64,000 bases of DNA from Streptomyces pseudovenezuelae (GCF_029892565.1 NZ_JARXVH010000006.1:372001-436000), one strand, 5' to 3'; shown: positions 26,087-35,610, numbered from the stretch's first letter. The notes: a model not told the origin generated them from the sequence alone. Made by a program: numbers and translations.

Positions 26087-26808
26087 CCTGGTCCGAGATG
26101 CAGCCGCTGCTGTCCCAGGCGTGTTGGGACACCCTCTACATGGTCGGCTGGTCCACCCTCATCGCCGTGGTCGGCGGCCTGCCGCTCGGCGTCCTGCTGG
26201 TCCTGACCGACCGGGGCGGCCTGCTGCAGAACGTCGTCGCCAACAAGGTCGTCGGGCAGGTCGTGAACGTCGCCCGGTCGATGCCGTTCATCATCCTGAT
26301 GGTCGCGCTGATGACCTTCACGCGCGCCATCACGGGGACGACCATCGGCCGCGAGGCGGCCATCGTGCCGCTCGCCATCGGCGCGATCCCCTTCTTCGCA
26401 CGCCTCGTCGAGACGGCTGTCCGCGAAGTGGACGGCGGGCTCGTGGAGGCCGTGCAGTCGATGGGCGGCAACACCTGGACGATCGTGCGCAAGGTCCTCG
26501 TACCGGAGTCGCTGCCCTCGCTGATCTCCAGCACCACCACCACGATCGTCGCCCTCATCGGCTACTCCGCGATGGCCGGCACGGTCGGCGCCGGCGGTCT
26601 CGGCGACATCGCCATCCGCTACGGCTACCAGCGCTTCGAGACCCAGCTGATGTGGATCACCGTGGCGATCCTCGCGGTCGTCATCTCCCTCATCCAGTTC
26701 GCCGGCGACTACGCGGCCCGCTCGCTGCACCGGCGGGCCGGCCAGTCCGGTCCCGGGCCGAGGCTCCGGCTGCTCAAGGCGTCCACCGCCACCAGCAAGA
26801 CCGTCTGA
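26083..26808 (+). CDS. metI: methionine ABC transporter permease
   Basis: This 241-residue membrane protein has about five to six helices and the EAA-like loop EAVQSMGGNTWTIVRKVLVPESLPSL that docks on MetN. YSAMAGTVGAGGLGDIAIRYGY is typical for MetI. It starts at a GTG overlapping the metN stop and is followed after 69 bases by the lipoprotein gene. Confidence 0.95.
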   Translation: MTWSEMQPLLSQACWDTLYMVGWSTLIAVVGGLPLGVLLVLTDRGGLLQNVVANKVVGQVVNVARSMPFIILMVALMTFTRAITGTTIGREAAIVPLAIGAIPFFARLVETAVREVDGGLVEAVQSMGGNTWTIVRKVLVPESLPSLISSTTTTIVALIGYSAMAGTVGAGGLGDIAIRYGYQRFETQLMWITVAILAVVISLIQFAGDYAARSLHRRAGQSGPGPRLRLLKASTATSKTV

Positions 26809-26826
26809 GCCACTCCACCCAGAACG

Positions 26827-26847
26827 CCCCGCACACCCATCGCGGGG
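26827..26847 (+). other. intercistronic hairpin between metI and metQ
   Basis: CCCCGC (26827-26832) pairs with GCGGGG (26842-26847). It could stabilise the upstream transcript or raise the relative amount of the binding protein. No T-run follows, so it is not a classical terminator. Confidence 0.4.
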
Positions 26848-26877
26848 TCGCTGCACCCTGAAGGAAAGGCACTTTTC

Positions 26878-27714
26878 GTGCGTAACACCGCAAAGATCAC
26901 CACCGCCGTCCTCGCCGCCGGAGCCCTCACCCTCGGGCTCACCGCGTGCGGCTCGGACAAGGACTCCGCGGGCTCCTCGTCCGACTACAGCGGTCCGCTG
27001 GTCGTCGCCGCGAGCCCGACCCCGCACGCCGAGATCCTCAACTACGTCAAGGACAACCTGGCGAAGAAGGCGGGACTCGACCTGGAGGTCAAGGAGTTCC
27101 AGGACTACATCGTCCCGAACACGGCGACCGAGGACGGCTCGGTGGACGCCAACTACTTCCAGAACCAGCCCTACCTCGACGACTTCAACAAGAAGCGCGG
27201 CACCCACATCGTGCCCGTCGTCACGGTGCACCTGGAGCCGCTCGGCCTCTACTCCCACAAGGTCAAGAGCGTCGACGCCCTGAAGAGCGGTGCGACCGTC
27301 GCCGTCCCCAACGACGCCGTGAACGAGGCGCGTTCGCTGAAGCTGCTCGCCGCGAACGGGCTCATCACGCTCAAGGACGGCGCGGGCAACGAGGCGACCC
27401 CGCAGGACATCGCGAAGAACCCGAAGAACCTCAAGTTCAAGGAGGTCGAGGCGGCCCAGACCGCGCGCTCCCTGGACGACGTGGACGCCGCGGTGATCAA
27501 CGGCAACTACGCGATCTCCGCGGACATCAAGCCGGCCAAGGACGCGCTCGTCCTGGAGTCCGCGAAGAACAGCCCCTACGGCAACTTCCTCGCCGTCAAG
27601 GAGGGCAACGAGAAGGACCCGCGAGTGAAGAAGCTCGCGGGGCTCCTCACCTCTCCCGAGGTCAAGAAGTTCATCGAGGACAAGTACGACGGCTCCGTCA
27701 TCGCGTCCTTCTAG
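26878..27714 (+). CDS. metQ: methionine-binding lipoprotein (NlpA/MetQ family)
   Basis: This 278-residue protein has a lipoprotein signal with lipobox LTAC (Cys24) and the MetQ-type body: VVAASPTPHAEIL, FQDYIVPNTATEDGSVDANYFQNQPYL and DVDAAVINGNYAI. It captures methionine outside the membrane and feeds MetNI. The GTG start has GAAGGAAAGG upstream. A 10-bp hairpin follows the gene. Confidence 0.95.
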   Translation: MRNTAKITTAVLAAGALTLGLTACGSDKDSAGSSSDYSGPLVVAASPTPHAEILNYVKDNLAKKAGLDLEVKEFQDYIVPNTATEDGSVDANYFQNQPYLDDFNKKRGTHIVPVVTVHLEPLGLYSHKVKSVDALKSGATVAVPNDAVNEARSLKLLAANGLITLKDGAGNEATPQDIAKNPKNLKFKEVEAAQTARSLDDVDAAVINGNYAISADIKPAKDALVLESAKNSPYGNFLAVKEGNEKDPRVKKLAGLLTSPEVKKFIEDKYDGSVIASF

Positions 27715-27730
27715 TCGCGTATCGCCACGC

Positions 27731-27765
27731 ACCGGGTCCACTCCCTCACTTGGCGTGGACCCGGT
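27731..27765 (+). terminator. hairpin terminator after metQ
   Basis: ACCGGGTCCA (27731-27740) pairs perfectly with TGGACCCGGT (27756-27765) over a 15-base loop, 17 bases after the metQ stop. There is no T-run, as is common in Streptomyces terminators. Confidence 0.7.
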
Positions 27766-27845
27766 GGTGCAGTTGAGTGGCTGCATGCTGCATGCTGGGC
27801 AGTTCAGCAGGCCCTGCATGTTTTCCGAAGGTTACGGAGCGGCGC

Positions 27846-28484
27846 ATGACTAGCACCTTCCCCAACATCTCCATCAGCACGGAGCGGTTGGTGCTGCGTC
27901 CCCTCGACGAGGACGATGTGCCCGCACTGGCCGAGATGATGAACGACGAACAGGTCGGCGCCTGGACCGACGTACCACAGCCGTACACCGAGGACCGCGC
28001 CCGCGCCTGGATCGCCGAGTACGCGCCGAACGAACGCGTGTCGGGCCGCGGACTCGACCTCGCCGTCACCGAGTTCCTCACCCAGCGCCTGGTGGGCATC
28101 GTCCAACTCGCCAAGACCAACTGGCATGTTCGCTCCACCGAGTTGTCGTACATCGTCGCGCCCTGGGCCCGCGGCGAGGGCTACGCCTCGGAGGCCGCGC
28201 TCGCCACCGCCCAATGGCTGTTCACGGACCAGAAGTTCGAGCGGATCGAGCTGCGCACGGCGGCCGACAACACCGCCTCGCAGCAGGTCGCGCAGAAGAT
28301 CGGCTGCATCAGCGAGGGCGTCCTGCGGGGCGCGTGCATAGCGCATGTCCGTGCCGAGGACGGCACTTGGAGCGACGTACGCACCGACTTCATCGTGTGG
28401 AGTCTGCTGCCCGAGGACCTCGACGGCGCCGGGGAGCAGCTCGCCGACACCAGCGGTTTCACCCCGTACACCGACTGGAACTGA
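27846..28484 (+). CDS. GNAT acetyltransferase (RimJ/RimL-like)
   Basis: This 212-residue protein begins with the RimJ-like pattern ISTERLVLRPLDEDDVPAL and has the acetyl-CoA region LSYIVAPWARGEGYASEAALATAQWL, then RIELRTAADNTASQQVAQKIG. The ATG at 27846 is preceded by CGGAG. The acceptor could be a ribosomal protein N-terminus or a small molecule; the sequence does not decide. Confidence 0.88.
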   Translation: MTSTFPNISISTERLVLRPLDEDDVPALAEMMNDEQVGAWTDVPQPYTEDRARAWIAEYAPNERVSGRGLDLAVTEFLTQRLVGIVQLAKTNWHVRSTELSYIVAPWARGEGYASEAALATAQWLFTDQKFERIELRTAADNTASQQVAQKIGCISEGVLRGACIAHVRAEDGTWSDVRTDFIVWSLLPEDLDGAGEQLADTSGFTPYTDWN

Positions 28485-28586
28485 ACCCTGGGGGCATGAG
28501 GGAACAGCACCGCCCCGGCGGCGGCACCTGACACCGGGTACCCTCACGGAGCCCGACCTGCGTAAACCTCCTGGAGACTGACGACG

Positions 28587-29807
28587 ATGGCCGACCGCGT
28601 CACGGTGATCGGCTGGGACGGCTCGCCGCCGACCGCCGCGGCCCGCTCCGCCCTGGGCGCCGCCACCCTGGTCGCGGGCTCCGCCCACCACCTCGCGCTC
28701 CCCGAGGTACCGTCGACCGCCGAACGCATCCGCCTCGGCAGTGTCGCCCTCGCCGCCCGCCGCATCGCCGCCCACCGGGGCAGCGCGGTCGTGCTCGCCG
28801 ACGGCGACCCCGGGTTCTTCGGAGTCGTACGGACCCTGCGCGCACCGGAGTTCGGTCTGGAGGTCGAGGTCGTCCCCGCCGTCTCCTCCGTCGCCGCCGC
28901 CTTCGCCCGGGCCGGCATGCCCTGGGACGACGCACAGGTCGTCGTCGCCCACCGGCGCACCCTGCGCCGCGCCGTGAACGTGTGCCGCGCCCACGCCAAG
29001 GTCGCCGTCCTCACCTCACCGGGCGCCGGCCCCGCCGAACTCGGCCTGCTCCTGGAGGGCGTGCACCGCACCTTCGTCATCTGCGAGGAACTCGGCACCG
29101 AGCGCGAGCAGGCCACCGTCGTCACCTCCGACAAGGCCGCCGACCACACCTGGCGCGACCCGAACGTCGTCATCGTCATTGGCGGCTCCGCCGGACCCGG
29201 CGTCGACGGCGAGGGCGGCGGCTGGCTGGCCGGGCGGGACCCCGGCACCGGCCCGCGCGGCTGGACCATGCCCGCCGAGGCGTACGGCGGTCCCCTCGGC
29301 GAGGGGGAGACGGATCTGCTGCGCGCCGCCCAACTCGCCCGGCTGGGACCGCGCGTCGGGGACCTGGTGTGGGACATCGGCTGCGGCAGCGGTGCCTTCA
29401 CCGTGGAGGCCGCGCGGGCCGGTGCCGCTGTCATCGCCGTCGACCGCGACGTGGCCGCCTGCGCCCGCACCGAGGCCGTCGCCCGCGGCTTCGGCGTCCA
29501 GCCGCAGATCATCCACGGCACTGCCCCGTACGTCCTGGAGAACCTCCCCGAGCCCGACGTCGTCCGCGTCGGCGGCGGGGGAGCGGCCGTGGTCTCCGCG
29601 GTCGTCGACCGCCGCCCGCAGCGCATCGTCGCGCACGCCGCCACCCGCGACGCGGCCGAACTCCTCGGCCGGGACCTGACGGAGCACGGGTACCAGGTCG
29701 AGTGCGCGCTCCTGCAGTCCGTCGAACTGGACACGCGCGCGTGGACGGAGAAGGAGCGGAGCGTCGCGTTCCTGCTCAGCGGCGTGCTCCCGGAGCGCAC
29801 CGCGTGA
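28587..29807 (+). CDS. cobL: precorrin-6Y C5,15-methyltransferase (decarboxylating), CbiE-CbiT fusion
   Basis: This 406-residue protein joins two enzymes of the corrin ring pathway. Residues 1-205 are a tetrapyrrole methylase of CbiE type (DGDPGFFG, PAVSSVAAAFARAGMPWDDAQVV). Residues about 245-400 are a Rossmann methyltransferase of CbiT type (DLVWDIGCGSGAFTVEAARAGA, AVDRD). Together they methylate C5 and C15 and decarboxylate precorrin-6Y. GGAG precedes the ATG. cobT and cobA follow downstream, making a cobalamin locus. Confidence 0.94.
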   Translation: MADRVTVIGWDGSPPTAAARSALGAATLVAGSAHHLALPEVPSTAERIRLGSVALAARRIAAHRGSAVVLADGDPGFFGVVRTLRAPEFGLEVEVVPAVSSVAAAFARAGMPWDDAQVVVAHRRTLRRAVNVCRAHAKVAVLTSPGAGPAELGLLLEGVHRTFVICEELGTEREQATVVTSDKAADHTWRDPNVVIVIGGSAGPGVDGEGGGWLAGRDPGTGPRGWTMPAEAYGGPLGEGETDLLRAAQLARLGPRVGDLVWDIGCGSGAFTVEAARAGAAVIAVDRDVAACARTEAVARGFGVQPQIIHGTAPYVLENLPEPDVVRVGGGGAAVVSAVVDRRPQRIVAHAATRDAAELLGRDLTEHGYQVECALLQSVELDTRAWTEKERSVAFLLSGVLPERTA

Positions 29808-30199
29808 GCCCCGTACCGTCCAAGTGATCCTGTTTTATTCCGTCCCGGTGATCCTGTAGTCGTACCACGCGCGGTAGGCTGGCCGACCGTTGTACCGCAC
29901 CGGGTGGCCCGGCACTTCGTTCGTCAATGTCCGGAAAGCGCGCCCGTTTTGGGGTGGGGTGTGGTACGGCGGAACCGGGGGACGCGCAACGTGGCGCAGT
30001 CCACAGCGGCCCGTCGCGGATCAAGCTGCCAAGGCGGGGCAACGGCCGCGACAATGCCACTGAATGGCTTTGTCGCCTTTTACGGACGGGTCGTTCGTGC
30101 CGCTGGACAGGCACGCTCGTTCTTCACTGCGGGGGCGGTCGGTGCGCCGTCCCCGGTGGGCTGGACGTAGAAGCACTAACCGATGGGCGAGGGGTACGC
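29808..30199 (+). promoter_or_regulatory. 392-base upstream region of the BluB-CobT gene
   Basis: No gene is supported here. Two exact copies of GTGATCCTGT (29824-29833, 29848-29857) lie 24 bases apart just after cobL and could be a direct-repeat operator. A GCCACTG string near 30055 recalls part of a cobalamin riboswitch, but the other conserved blocks are missing. GCGAGGGG lies just before the ATG at 30200. Confidence 0.4.
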
Positions 30200-33100
30200 A
30201 TGACGGACACCGGCCAGGTCCCGGGCGAGGGACTGCCGGAGAGCGCAGGCATGGTGGAGCAGCCGGGCGTCCCCCCGCACGGCGCGTACACCTACCTCTC
30301 CGAGACCACCGCCGAGGACGAAGACCTGCTGCTGCTCCCGGGCGCCCAGAGCCCCTGGGGCAACGAGGTCGCCCCACCGGCACCCGAGCCGGTCGTCGAG
30401 ACCGTCCACGAGCCCGGCCCGCACGAGACGGCGGGCCGCGACAGCGGCTCGGTCGACCTCAACGGCGTCCGCCTCCCCGACCCGACACCCGCGCAGGCCC
30501 CGTCACAGGTGCCGCCGCGCCGCCCCCTGCACCTCGGCCCGCCGACCCCCAACGCCTCCGCGAGCCCGGTCCGCTCCCTCGCCGACCGCGGCCCCACGGG
30601 AGCGCCGGTATGGCAGTCCGGCCCGCCGACGTCCGCCGGCCCCGAATACCTCGACGCCTCCCAGCCGCTGAGCGACCTGCCCCCACAGGGCGCGAGCCCC
30701 TGGGGTGCCCCGTCGCAGGCGGCGGTTCAGATGCCGGTCCAGGCCCCGGTCACCGCCGAGGAGCAGGCTGCGGAAACGGTTGTTCCGGCCGAGCAGGCGA
30801 GCCCCGAGCTGGTGGACGTGTCCGCGGCTGTCCCGGCGGGTGCGCCTGTGGCTGTCGCCGGCGTTGAGCAGGAGCCGGCATACGACGCTCCGGCGGCGCC
30901 GAACCCCGAGCCGAACGGCGATGCCGCGTACGGCGGTCCGGACCCGGAGGCCCGGGGAGTGGAGTACGACCACGGCCTGCGGAACGGACAGGTTCCGGTG
31001 GGCGTGTCCGCTGCGGAGGGCGGGCACGGTGCCGGGGGCGGGTTCGGCGTGGACGGTGAGCAGAGTTCCGGTGCCGGATTCGCCGCGGAAGGTGTGCAGG
31101 GCGTCGACGCCGGGTTCGCCGTAGAGGGCGGCCAGGGCGGCCAGGGTGTCGAGCCCGGTATCGCCCTGGACGGCGTTCCTGGTGCCGAGGCCGGTTTCAC
31201 CGGGGACGGCGTTCCGGGTGTCCCGGTCGTGCCCGTGGCGGACGACGCGTACGGCGTTCCCGCCGAGAGCGTGCCGCAGGACGGGCAGGCCGACGTTCCG
31301 GTGTTGCCCGTCGCTCCGGACGCGGGGTCGGTCGATGCGGCCTGGGCCGGCGTGGATGCCGGGGAGATCGGCGGTACGTTCCCGGAGGCGGGGCACGTGG
31401 CCGACGTAGTTCCCGACGCAGCCCCTGAACCCGAGTTCATCGCCGAGGCCGAACCCGTCGGTCCGGACGCTTCCGCGCAGGTTCCGGAGAACGTCCCGGC
31501 GTCTGACAGTGGGCAGTTCGTCGAGGTCGCGCCCGAGGCCGCGCAGGCTTTCGAGGTGCCGGATGCCGAGCCCGCGCCGCTTCTGGCAGCGGTCCCCGAG
31601 CCCGCCGTGGTTTTCGAGACGCCCGCGCCCGAAGCCGTCCAGGACGACTTCGCCGCCCACGCGGTCGCCGTCGAGCCGACTGCACTCGCCCCCGCCGTCG
31701 AACCGGCTCTGGAACCGACCGAGCCCGATCTCGTCGAAGCCGTCGAGGTCCTCCCGTTCCCCGCGGCCCCGGACGACACGGCACCGGCGCCGGCACCGCA
31801 GCTCGCGGAACCCGTTGCTCCGGCCGCCGACATCGCCGTATCCCACGAGCCGCCTGTCCAGCCTGTGGACCCCGAGCTCATCCCCTGGGACGAGGCCGTG
31901 CAGTCCGCAGCCCCGGACCCCGAGGCGCACGTCACGCCCGTGCCTGACCCGGTAACGCCCCTCGCGGCGGCCACGTCGGCCGACACGGACACTCCCTCCG
32001 ACGCGCTCCCGGAGGCGCCGGAAGCCCAGCCAACTCCCGCCCCCCAGGGCCCCGTCACCGGCAACGCACCCGAGCCCGCGGTCGTCCAGCCGGGCATCCC
32101 CCTGGACGTGGCGCCGGAGCAGCCCGTCGGCCAGTTCGTCCCCGTCGAGGGCTCCGTGCCGACCACCCCGCACCTCGCGCCGACGCCACCCCACCCCTTG
32201 ACCCTTCCCGCTGAGGAGGAACCGGTCGCCGCGGTCCCCGCACCCCGGGAGGCCGACCCCGACCTCGTACAGCACGCGGAGGACCTGGAGACCAGGGCCG
32301 CCGAGCAGGAAGAGAGCACGGCCGTGGTGGCAGAAGTACGACAGTCCACCGGTCCGGCCGCGCCCGCCTACGACGACGCCGAGCGCGAGGCCGTTCTCAA
32401 GGTCATGCGCGAGCGGCGTGACATCCGCAACGGCTTCCGCAGCGACCCCATCCCGCACGACGTGCTGCTGCGCGTCCTGGAGGCGGCCCACACCGCGCCG
32501 TCCGTCGGCCACTCGCAGCCCTGGGACTTCGTCGTCATCCGCTCCGCCGAGACGCGCAGCGCGATGCACGAACTGGCCCAGCGCCAGCGCGAGGCGTACG
32601 CCAAGTCGCTGCCGAAGGGCCGGGCGAAGCAGTTCAAGGAACTGAAGATCGAGGCCATCCTCGACACCCCGGTGAACATCGTCGTCACCGCCGACCCGAC
32701 CCGCGGCGGCCGGCACACCCTGGGCCGCCACACCCAGCCGCAGATGGCGCCGTACTCCGCCGCCCTCGCGGTCGAGAACCTCTGGCTCGCCGCCCGCGCC
32801 GAGGGCCTGGGCGTCGGCTGGGTCAGCTTCTTCGACGAGCGCGAGATGGTCCGCGGGCTCGGCCTGCCGGAGCACCTGGAGGTCATCGCGTACCTCTGCG
32901 TCGGTTACGTCGACGAGTTCCCGGACGAGCCCGAGCTGATGCAGGCCGGCTGGTCCAAGCGCCGCCCGCTGTCCTGGGTCGTGCACGAGGAGACGTACGG
33001 CCGTCGCGCACTGCCCGGCGAGGACCCGCACGACCTGCTCGGCGAGACCGTCTCCCAGATCCGCCCGCTGGACGCCAAGGCGCTCGGCGAGGCCTGGGAA

Positions 33101-34084
33101 CGCCAGAAGCGGATGACGAAGCCGCCGGGCTCGCTCGGCATGCTGGAGATCATCTCCGCGCAGCTGTCCGGCCTGTCGCGCCAGTGCCCGCCGCCGATCC
33201 CGGAGCCCGCGGCCGTCGCGATCTTCGCCGGCGACCACGGCGTGCACGCGCAAGGGGTCACCCCGTGGCCGCAGGAGGTGACGGCCCAGATGGTGGCCAA
33301 CTTCCTCGGCGGCGGCGCGGTCTGCAACGCCTTCGCGACCCAGGTGGGCGCCGAGGTCTGCGTGGTGGACGTCGGAGTCGCGTCCGAACTCCCGGCCACG
33401 CCCGGCCTGTTGCCCCGCAAGATCCGCGCGGGCACGTCCGACATGACGACCGGCCCCGCGATGACCCGCGAGGAGGCCAAGCAGGCCATCGAGGTCGGCA
33501 TCGAGACCGCCCGCGACCTGGTCGCGGCCGGCAACAAGGCGCTGCTCACCGGCGAGATGGGCATCGCGAACACCACCGCGTCCGCGGCCCTGATCTCGGT
33601 CTACACGGACACCGACCCGGCCGAGGTGACGGGCCGTGGCACCGGCATCAACGACGAGACGCTGGCCCGCAAGACCGAGGTCGTCCGCCGCGCCATCGAA
33701 CTCCACCAGCCGGACCCGGCCGACCCCATCGGCGTACTCGCCGCGATCGGCGGCTTCGAACACGCCGCCATCGTCGGCCTCCTCCTCGGCGGCGCGTCCT
33801 TGCGTACGCCGGTGATCCTGGACGGTGTCAGCGCCGGCGCCGCGGCTCTCGTGGCCCGAGCGATCGCCCCCGAGGTCCTCGCGGCCTGCATCGCGGGCCA
33901 CCGCAGCGCCGAACCGGGCCACGTGGCTGCCCTGAACAAGCTCGGCCTCCGCCCCTTGGTCGACCTCGACCTCCGCCTGGGCGAGGGCACGGGCGCACTG
34001 CTCGCCCTGCCGCTGGTGCAGAGCACGGCGAGGGCGATGCACGAGGTGGCGACGTTCGACTCGGCGGGAGTAACTGAGAAGTAG
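30200..34084 (+). CDS. cobT: BluB-CobT fusion with long disordered N-terminus
   Basis: This 1294-residue protein has three parts. Residues 1 to about 715 are low-complexity, rich in Pro, Ala, Glu and Val, with a Gly-rich repeated stretch (GAGFAAEGVQGVDAGF-like units). Residues about 722-935 are a nitroreductase-fold BluB (RERRDIRNGFRSDPIP, APSVGHSQPWDFVVIRS, YLCVGYVDEFPDEPEL) that makes 5,6-dimethylbenzimidazole from reduced FMN. Residues about 947-1290 are CobT, the phosphoribosyltransferase that activates that base (KPPGSLG, FAGDHGVHAQG, GEMGIANTTASA, catalytic Glu1262 in LGEGTGA). Synthesis and activation of the lower cobalamin ligand are thus fused. The ATG follows GCGAGGGG. The function of the tail is unknown. 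Confidence 0.93.
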   Translation: MTDTGQVPGEGLPESAGMVEQPGVPPHGAYTYLSETTAEDEDLLLLPGAQSPWGNEVAPPAPEPVVETVHEPGPHETAGRDSGSVDLNGVRLPDPTPAQAPSQVPPRRPLHLGPPTPNASASPVRSLADRGPTGAPVWQSGPPTSAGPEYLDASQPLSDLPPQGASPWGAPSQAAVQMPVQAPVTAEEQAAETVVPAEQASPELVDVSAAVPAGAPVAVAGVEQEPAYDAPAAPNPEPNGDAAYGGPDPEARGVEYDHGLRNGQVPVGVSAAEGGHGAGGGFGVDGEQSSGAGFAAEGVQGVDAGFAVEGGQGGQGVEPGIALDGVPGAEAGFTGDGVPGVPVVPVADDAYGVPAESVPQDGQADVPVLPVAPDAGSVDAAWAGVDAGEIGGTFPEAGHVADVVPDAAPEPEFIAEAEPVGPDASAQVPENVPASDSGQFVEVAPEAAQAFEVPDAEPAPLLAAVPEPAVVFETPAPEAVQDDFAAHAVAVEPTALAPAVEPALEPTEPDLVEAVEVLPFPAAPDDTAPAPAPQLAEPVAPAADIAVSHEPPVQPVDPELIPWDEAVQSAAPDPEAHVTPVPDPVTPLAAATSADTDTPSDALPEAPEAQPTPAPQGPVTGNAPEPAVVQPGIPLDVAPEQPVGQFVPVEGSVPTTPHLAPTPPHPLTLPAEEEPVAAVPAPREADPDLVQHAEDLETRAAEQEESTAVVAEVRQSTGPAAPAYDDAEREAVLKVMRERRDIRNGFRSDPIPHDVLLRVLEAAHTAPSVGHSQPWDFVVIRSAETRSAMHELAQRQREAYAKSLPKGRAKQFKELKIEAILDTPVNIVVTADPTRGGRHTLGRHTQPQMAPYSAALAVENLWLAARAEGLGVGWVSFFDEREMVRGLGLPEHLEVIAYLCVGYVDEFPDEPELMQAGWSKRRPLSWVVHEETYGRRALPGEDPHDLLGETVSQIRPLDAKALGEAWERQKRMTKPPGSLGMLEIISAQLSGLSRQCPPPIPEPAAVAIFAGDHGVHAQGVTPWPQEVTAQMVANFLGGGAVCNAFATQVGAEVCVVDVGVASELPATPGLLPRKIRAGTSDMTTGPAMTREEAKQAIEVGIETARDLVAAGNKALLTGEMGIANTTASAALISVYTDTDPAEVTGRGTGINDETLARKTEVVRRAIELHQPDPADPIGVLAAIGGFEHAAIVGLLLGGASLRTPVILDGVSAGAAALVARAIAPEVLAACIAGHRSAEPGHVAALNKLGLRPLVDLDLRLGEGTGALLALPLVQSTARAMHEVATFDSAGVTEK

Positions 34085-34132
34085 AGGCAGCGGCCAGGGG
34101 AGCGCCGGGACCGGGTTTCGGGAACGGCGACT

Positions 34133-34152
34133 CCCGGGACTGCGGTCCCGGG
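34133..34152 (+). terminator. hairpin after the BluB-CobT gene
   Basis: CCCGGGAC (34133-34140) pairs with GTCCCGGG (34145-34152) with a four-base loop, followed by CCCCTTTG. It lies 49 bases after the stop and separates the fusion gene from cobA. Confidence 0.6.
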
Positions 34153-34313
34153 CCCCTTTGTGACGCCGCCACGGTTGTGGGCAGGCGTTCCGCACGGCGA
34201 TGGGGCGACGAACCTCAGTCACCGGACACCCGAGCCGCCCCAAAACGTCCGCCCCCTCTAAAATCTGCACGTCAGGGCATCGCACCACCGCCACACCAGG
34301 GAGCCGCACCCCC

Positions 34314-35546
34314 ATGGCCGAACACCCCGCCTACCCCGTAGGCCTCCGCCTCACCGGCCGCAGGGTCGTCGTCCTCGGCGCAGGCCAGGTAGCCCAACGC
34401 CGCCTCCCGGCCCTGATCGCGGCAGGCGCGGACATCCTCCTCGTCTCCCCCGAGGCGACCCCCTCGGTCGAGGCAATGGCGGACGCGGGCGAGATCACCT
34501 GGGAGAAGCGCCCGTACGCGGAAGGCGACCTCGCGAACGCCTGGTACGCCCTCATCGCCACCAGTGACCCCGAGGCCAACACCGCCGCCTCCACCGAAGC
34601 CGAGCGCAACCAAGTCTTCTGCGTCCGCTCGGACGACGCCGACCAGGCCACTGCCTGGACCCCGGCCACCGGCCACAGCGAGGGCGTGACGGTGGCCGTC
34701 CTCACCACCGACGCGCGCGGCCGGGACCCCCGCCACACCGCCGCCATCAGGGACGCGGTTGTCGCGGGCCTGCGCGACGGCACCCTCGTCGCCCCCCACC
34801 ACCGCACCCGCACCCCCGGCGTCGCCCTGGTCGGCGGCGGCCCCGGCGACCCGGACCTGATCACCGTCCGAGGCCGCCGCCTGCTCGCCGAGGCGGACGT
34901 CGTCATCACCGACCACCTCGGCCCCCGCGACCTCCTCGCCGAGCTCTCCCCGAACGTCGAGGTGATCGACGCGGCGAAGCTGCCCTACGGCCGCTTCATG
35001 GCCCAGGAGGCCATCAACAACGCCCTGATCGAACACGCCAAGCAGGGCAAATCGGTCGTACGACTCAAGGGCGGTGACCCGTTCGTCTACGGCCGCGGGA
35101 TGGAGGAGGTCCAGGCGCTCGCAGAGGCGGGCGTCCCGTGCACGGTCGTCCCCGGCATCTCCAGCTCGATCTCGGTCCCGGGCGCGGCCGGTATCCCGGT
35201 CACCCACCGGGGCGTCGCGCACGAGTTCACGGTGGTCAGCGGGCACATCGCCCCCGACGACGAACGCTCCCTGGTCGACTGGCCCGCCCTCGCCCGACTG
35301 ACCGGCACGCTGGTGATCCTCATGGGCGTCGGCACGATCGGGAAGGTCGCCGAGACGCTGATCGCGCACGGCAAGTCCCCGGACACCCCGGTCGCCGTGG
35401 TCCAGGAGGGCACCACGGCCGGTCAGCGCCGCGTCGACGCGACCCTCGCGACGGTCGCCGAGACCGTCCGTACGCAGGAGGTGAAGGCCCCGTCGGTCAT
35501 CGTCATCGGCGAGGTCGTGGACGTGGGCCCCAAGAGGCACGCGTAA
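34314..35546 (+). CDS. cobA: uroporphyrinogen-III methyltransferase fused to precorrin-2 dehydrogenase-like domain
   Basis: This 410-residue protein has a CysG_N/Met8-like NAD domain first (about 1-150: GRRVVVLGAGQVAQRRLPALIAAGADILLVSP, ALIATSDPEANTAA). A SAM uroporphyrinogen-III C-methyltransferase follows (about 165-405: VALVGGGPGDPDLITVRG, VVRLKGGDPFVYGRG, VPGISSSISVPGAAGIPVTHRG, ILMGVGTIGKVAETLI). It makes precorrin-2 for cobalamin and possibly siroheme. The ATG at 34314 has CAGGGAG upstream. The symbol could equally be cysG. Confidence 0.92.
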   Translation: MAEHPAYPVGLRLTGRRVVVLGAGQVAQRRLPALIAAGADILLVSPEATPSVEAMADAGEITWEKRPYAEGDLANAWYALIATSDPEANTAASTEAERNQVFCVRSDDADQATAWTPATGHSEGVTVAVLTTDARGRDPRHTAAIRDAVVAGLRDGTLVAPHHRTRTPGVALVGGGPGDPDLITVRGRRLLAEADVVITDHLGPRDLLAELSPNVEVIDAAKLPYGRFMAQEAINNALIEHAKQGKSVVRLKGGDPFVYGRGMEEVQALAEAGVPCTVVPGISSSISVPGAAGIPVTHRGVAHEFTVVSGHIAPDDERSLVDWPALARLTGTLVILMGVGTIGKVAETLIAHGKSPDTPVAVVQEGTTAGQRRVDATLATVAETVRTQEVKAPSVIVIGEVVDVGPKRHA

Positions 35547-35610
35547 CCACGGGTAACCCAACCCCGTTCCAGCCGTTGGCACCACACCCAGGACAAGGCA
35601 GTATCACCCT

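Noticed and set aside
30050..30070. GCCACTG string before the BluB-CobT gene as sign of a cobalamin riboswitch
   Set aside because: The other conserved blocks of that riboswitch, including the B12 box, are not found nearby, and the short string can occur by chance.
29927..30199. Upstream in-frame extension of the BluB-CobT protein to 29927
   Set aside because: The added residues lack the Pro/Ala/Glu style of the tail, and the ATG at 30200 has the ribosome site and a typical N-terminus.
31000..31260. Gly-rich repeated stretch as a CRISPR-like or satellite array
   Set aside because: Repeat units are degenerate, in frame and coding; there are no unique spacers.
30503..34315. 1270-codon minus-strand frame opposite the BluB-CobT gene
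   Set aside because: It is a shadow of codon bias in the real gene; the product is Gly/Arg/Asp-rich without any recognisable fold.
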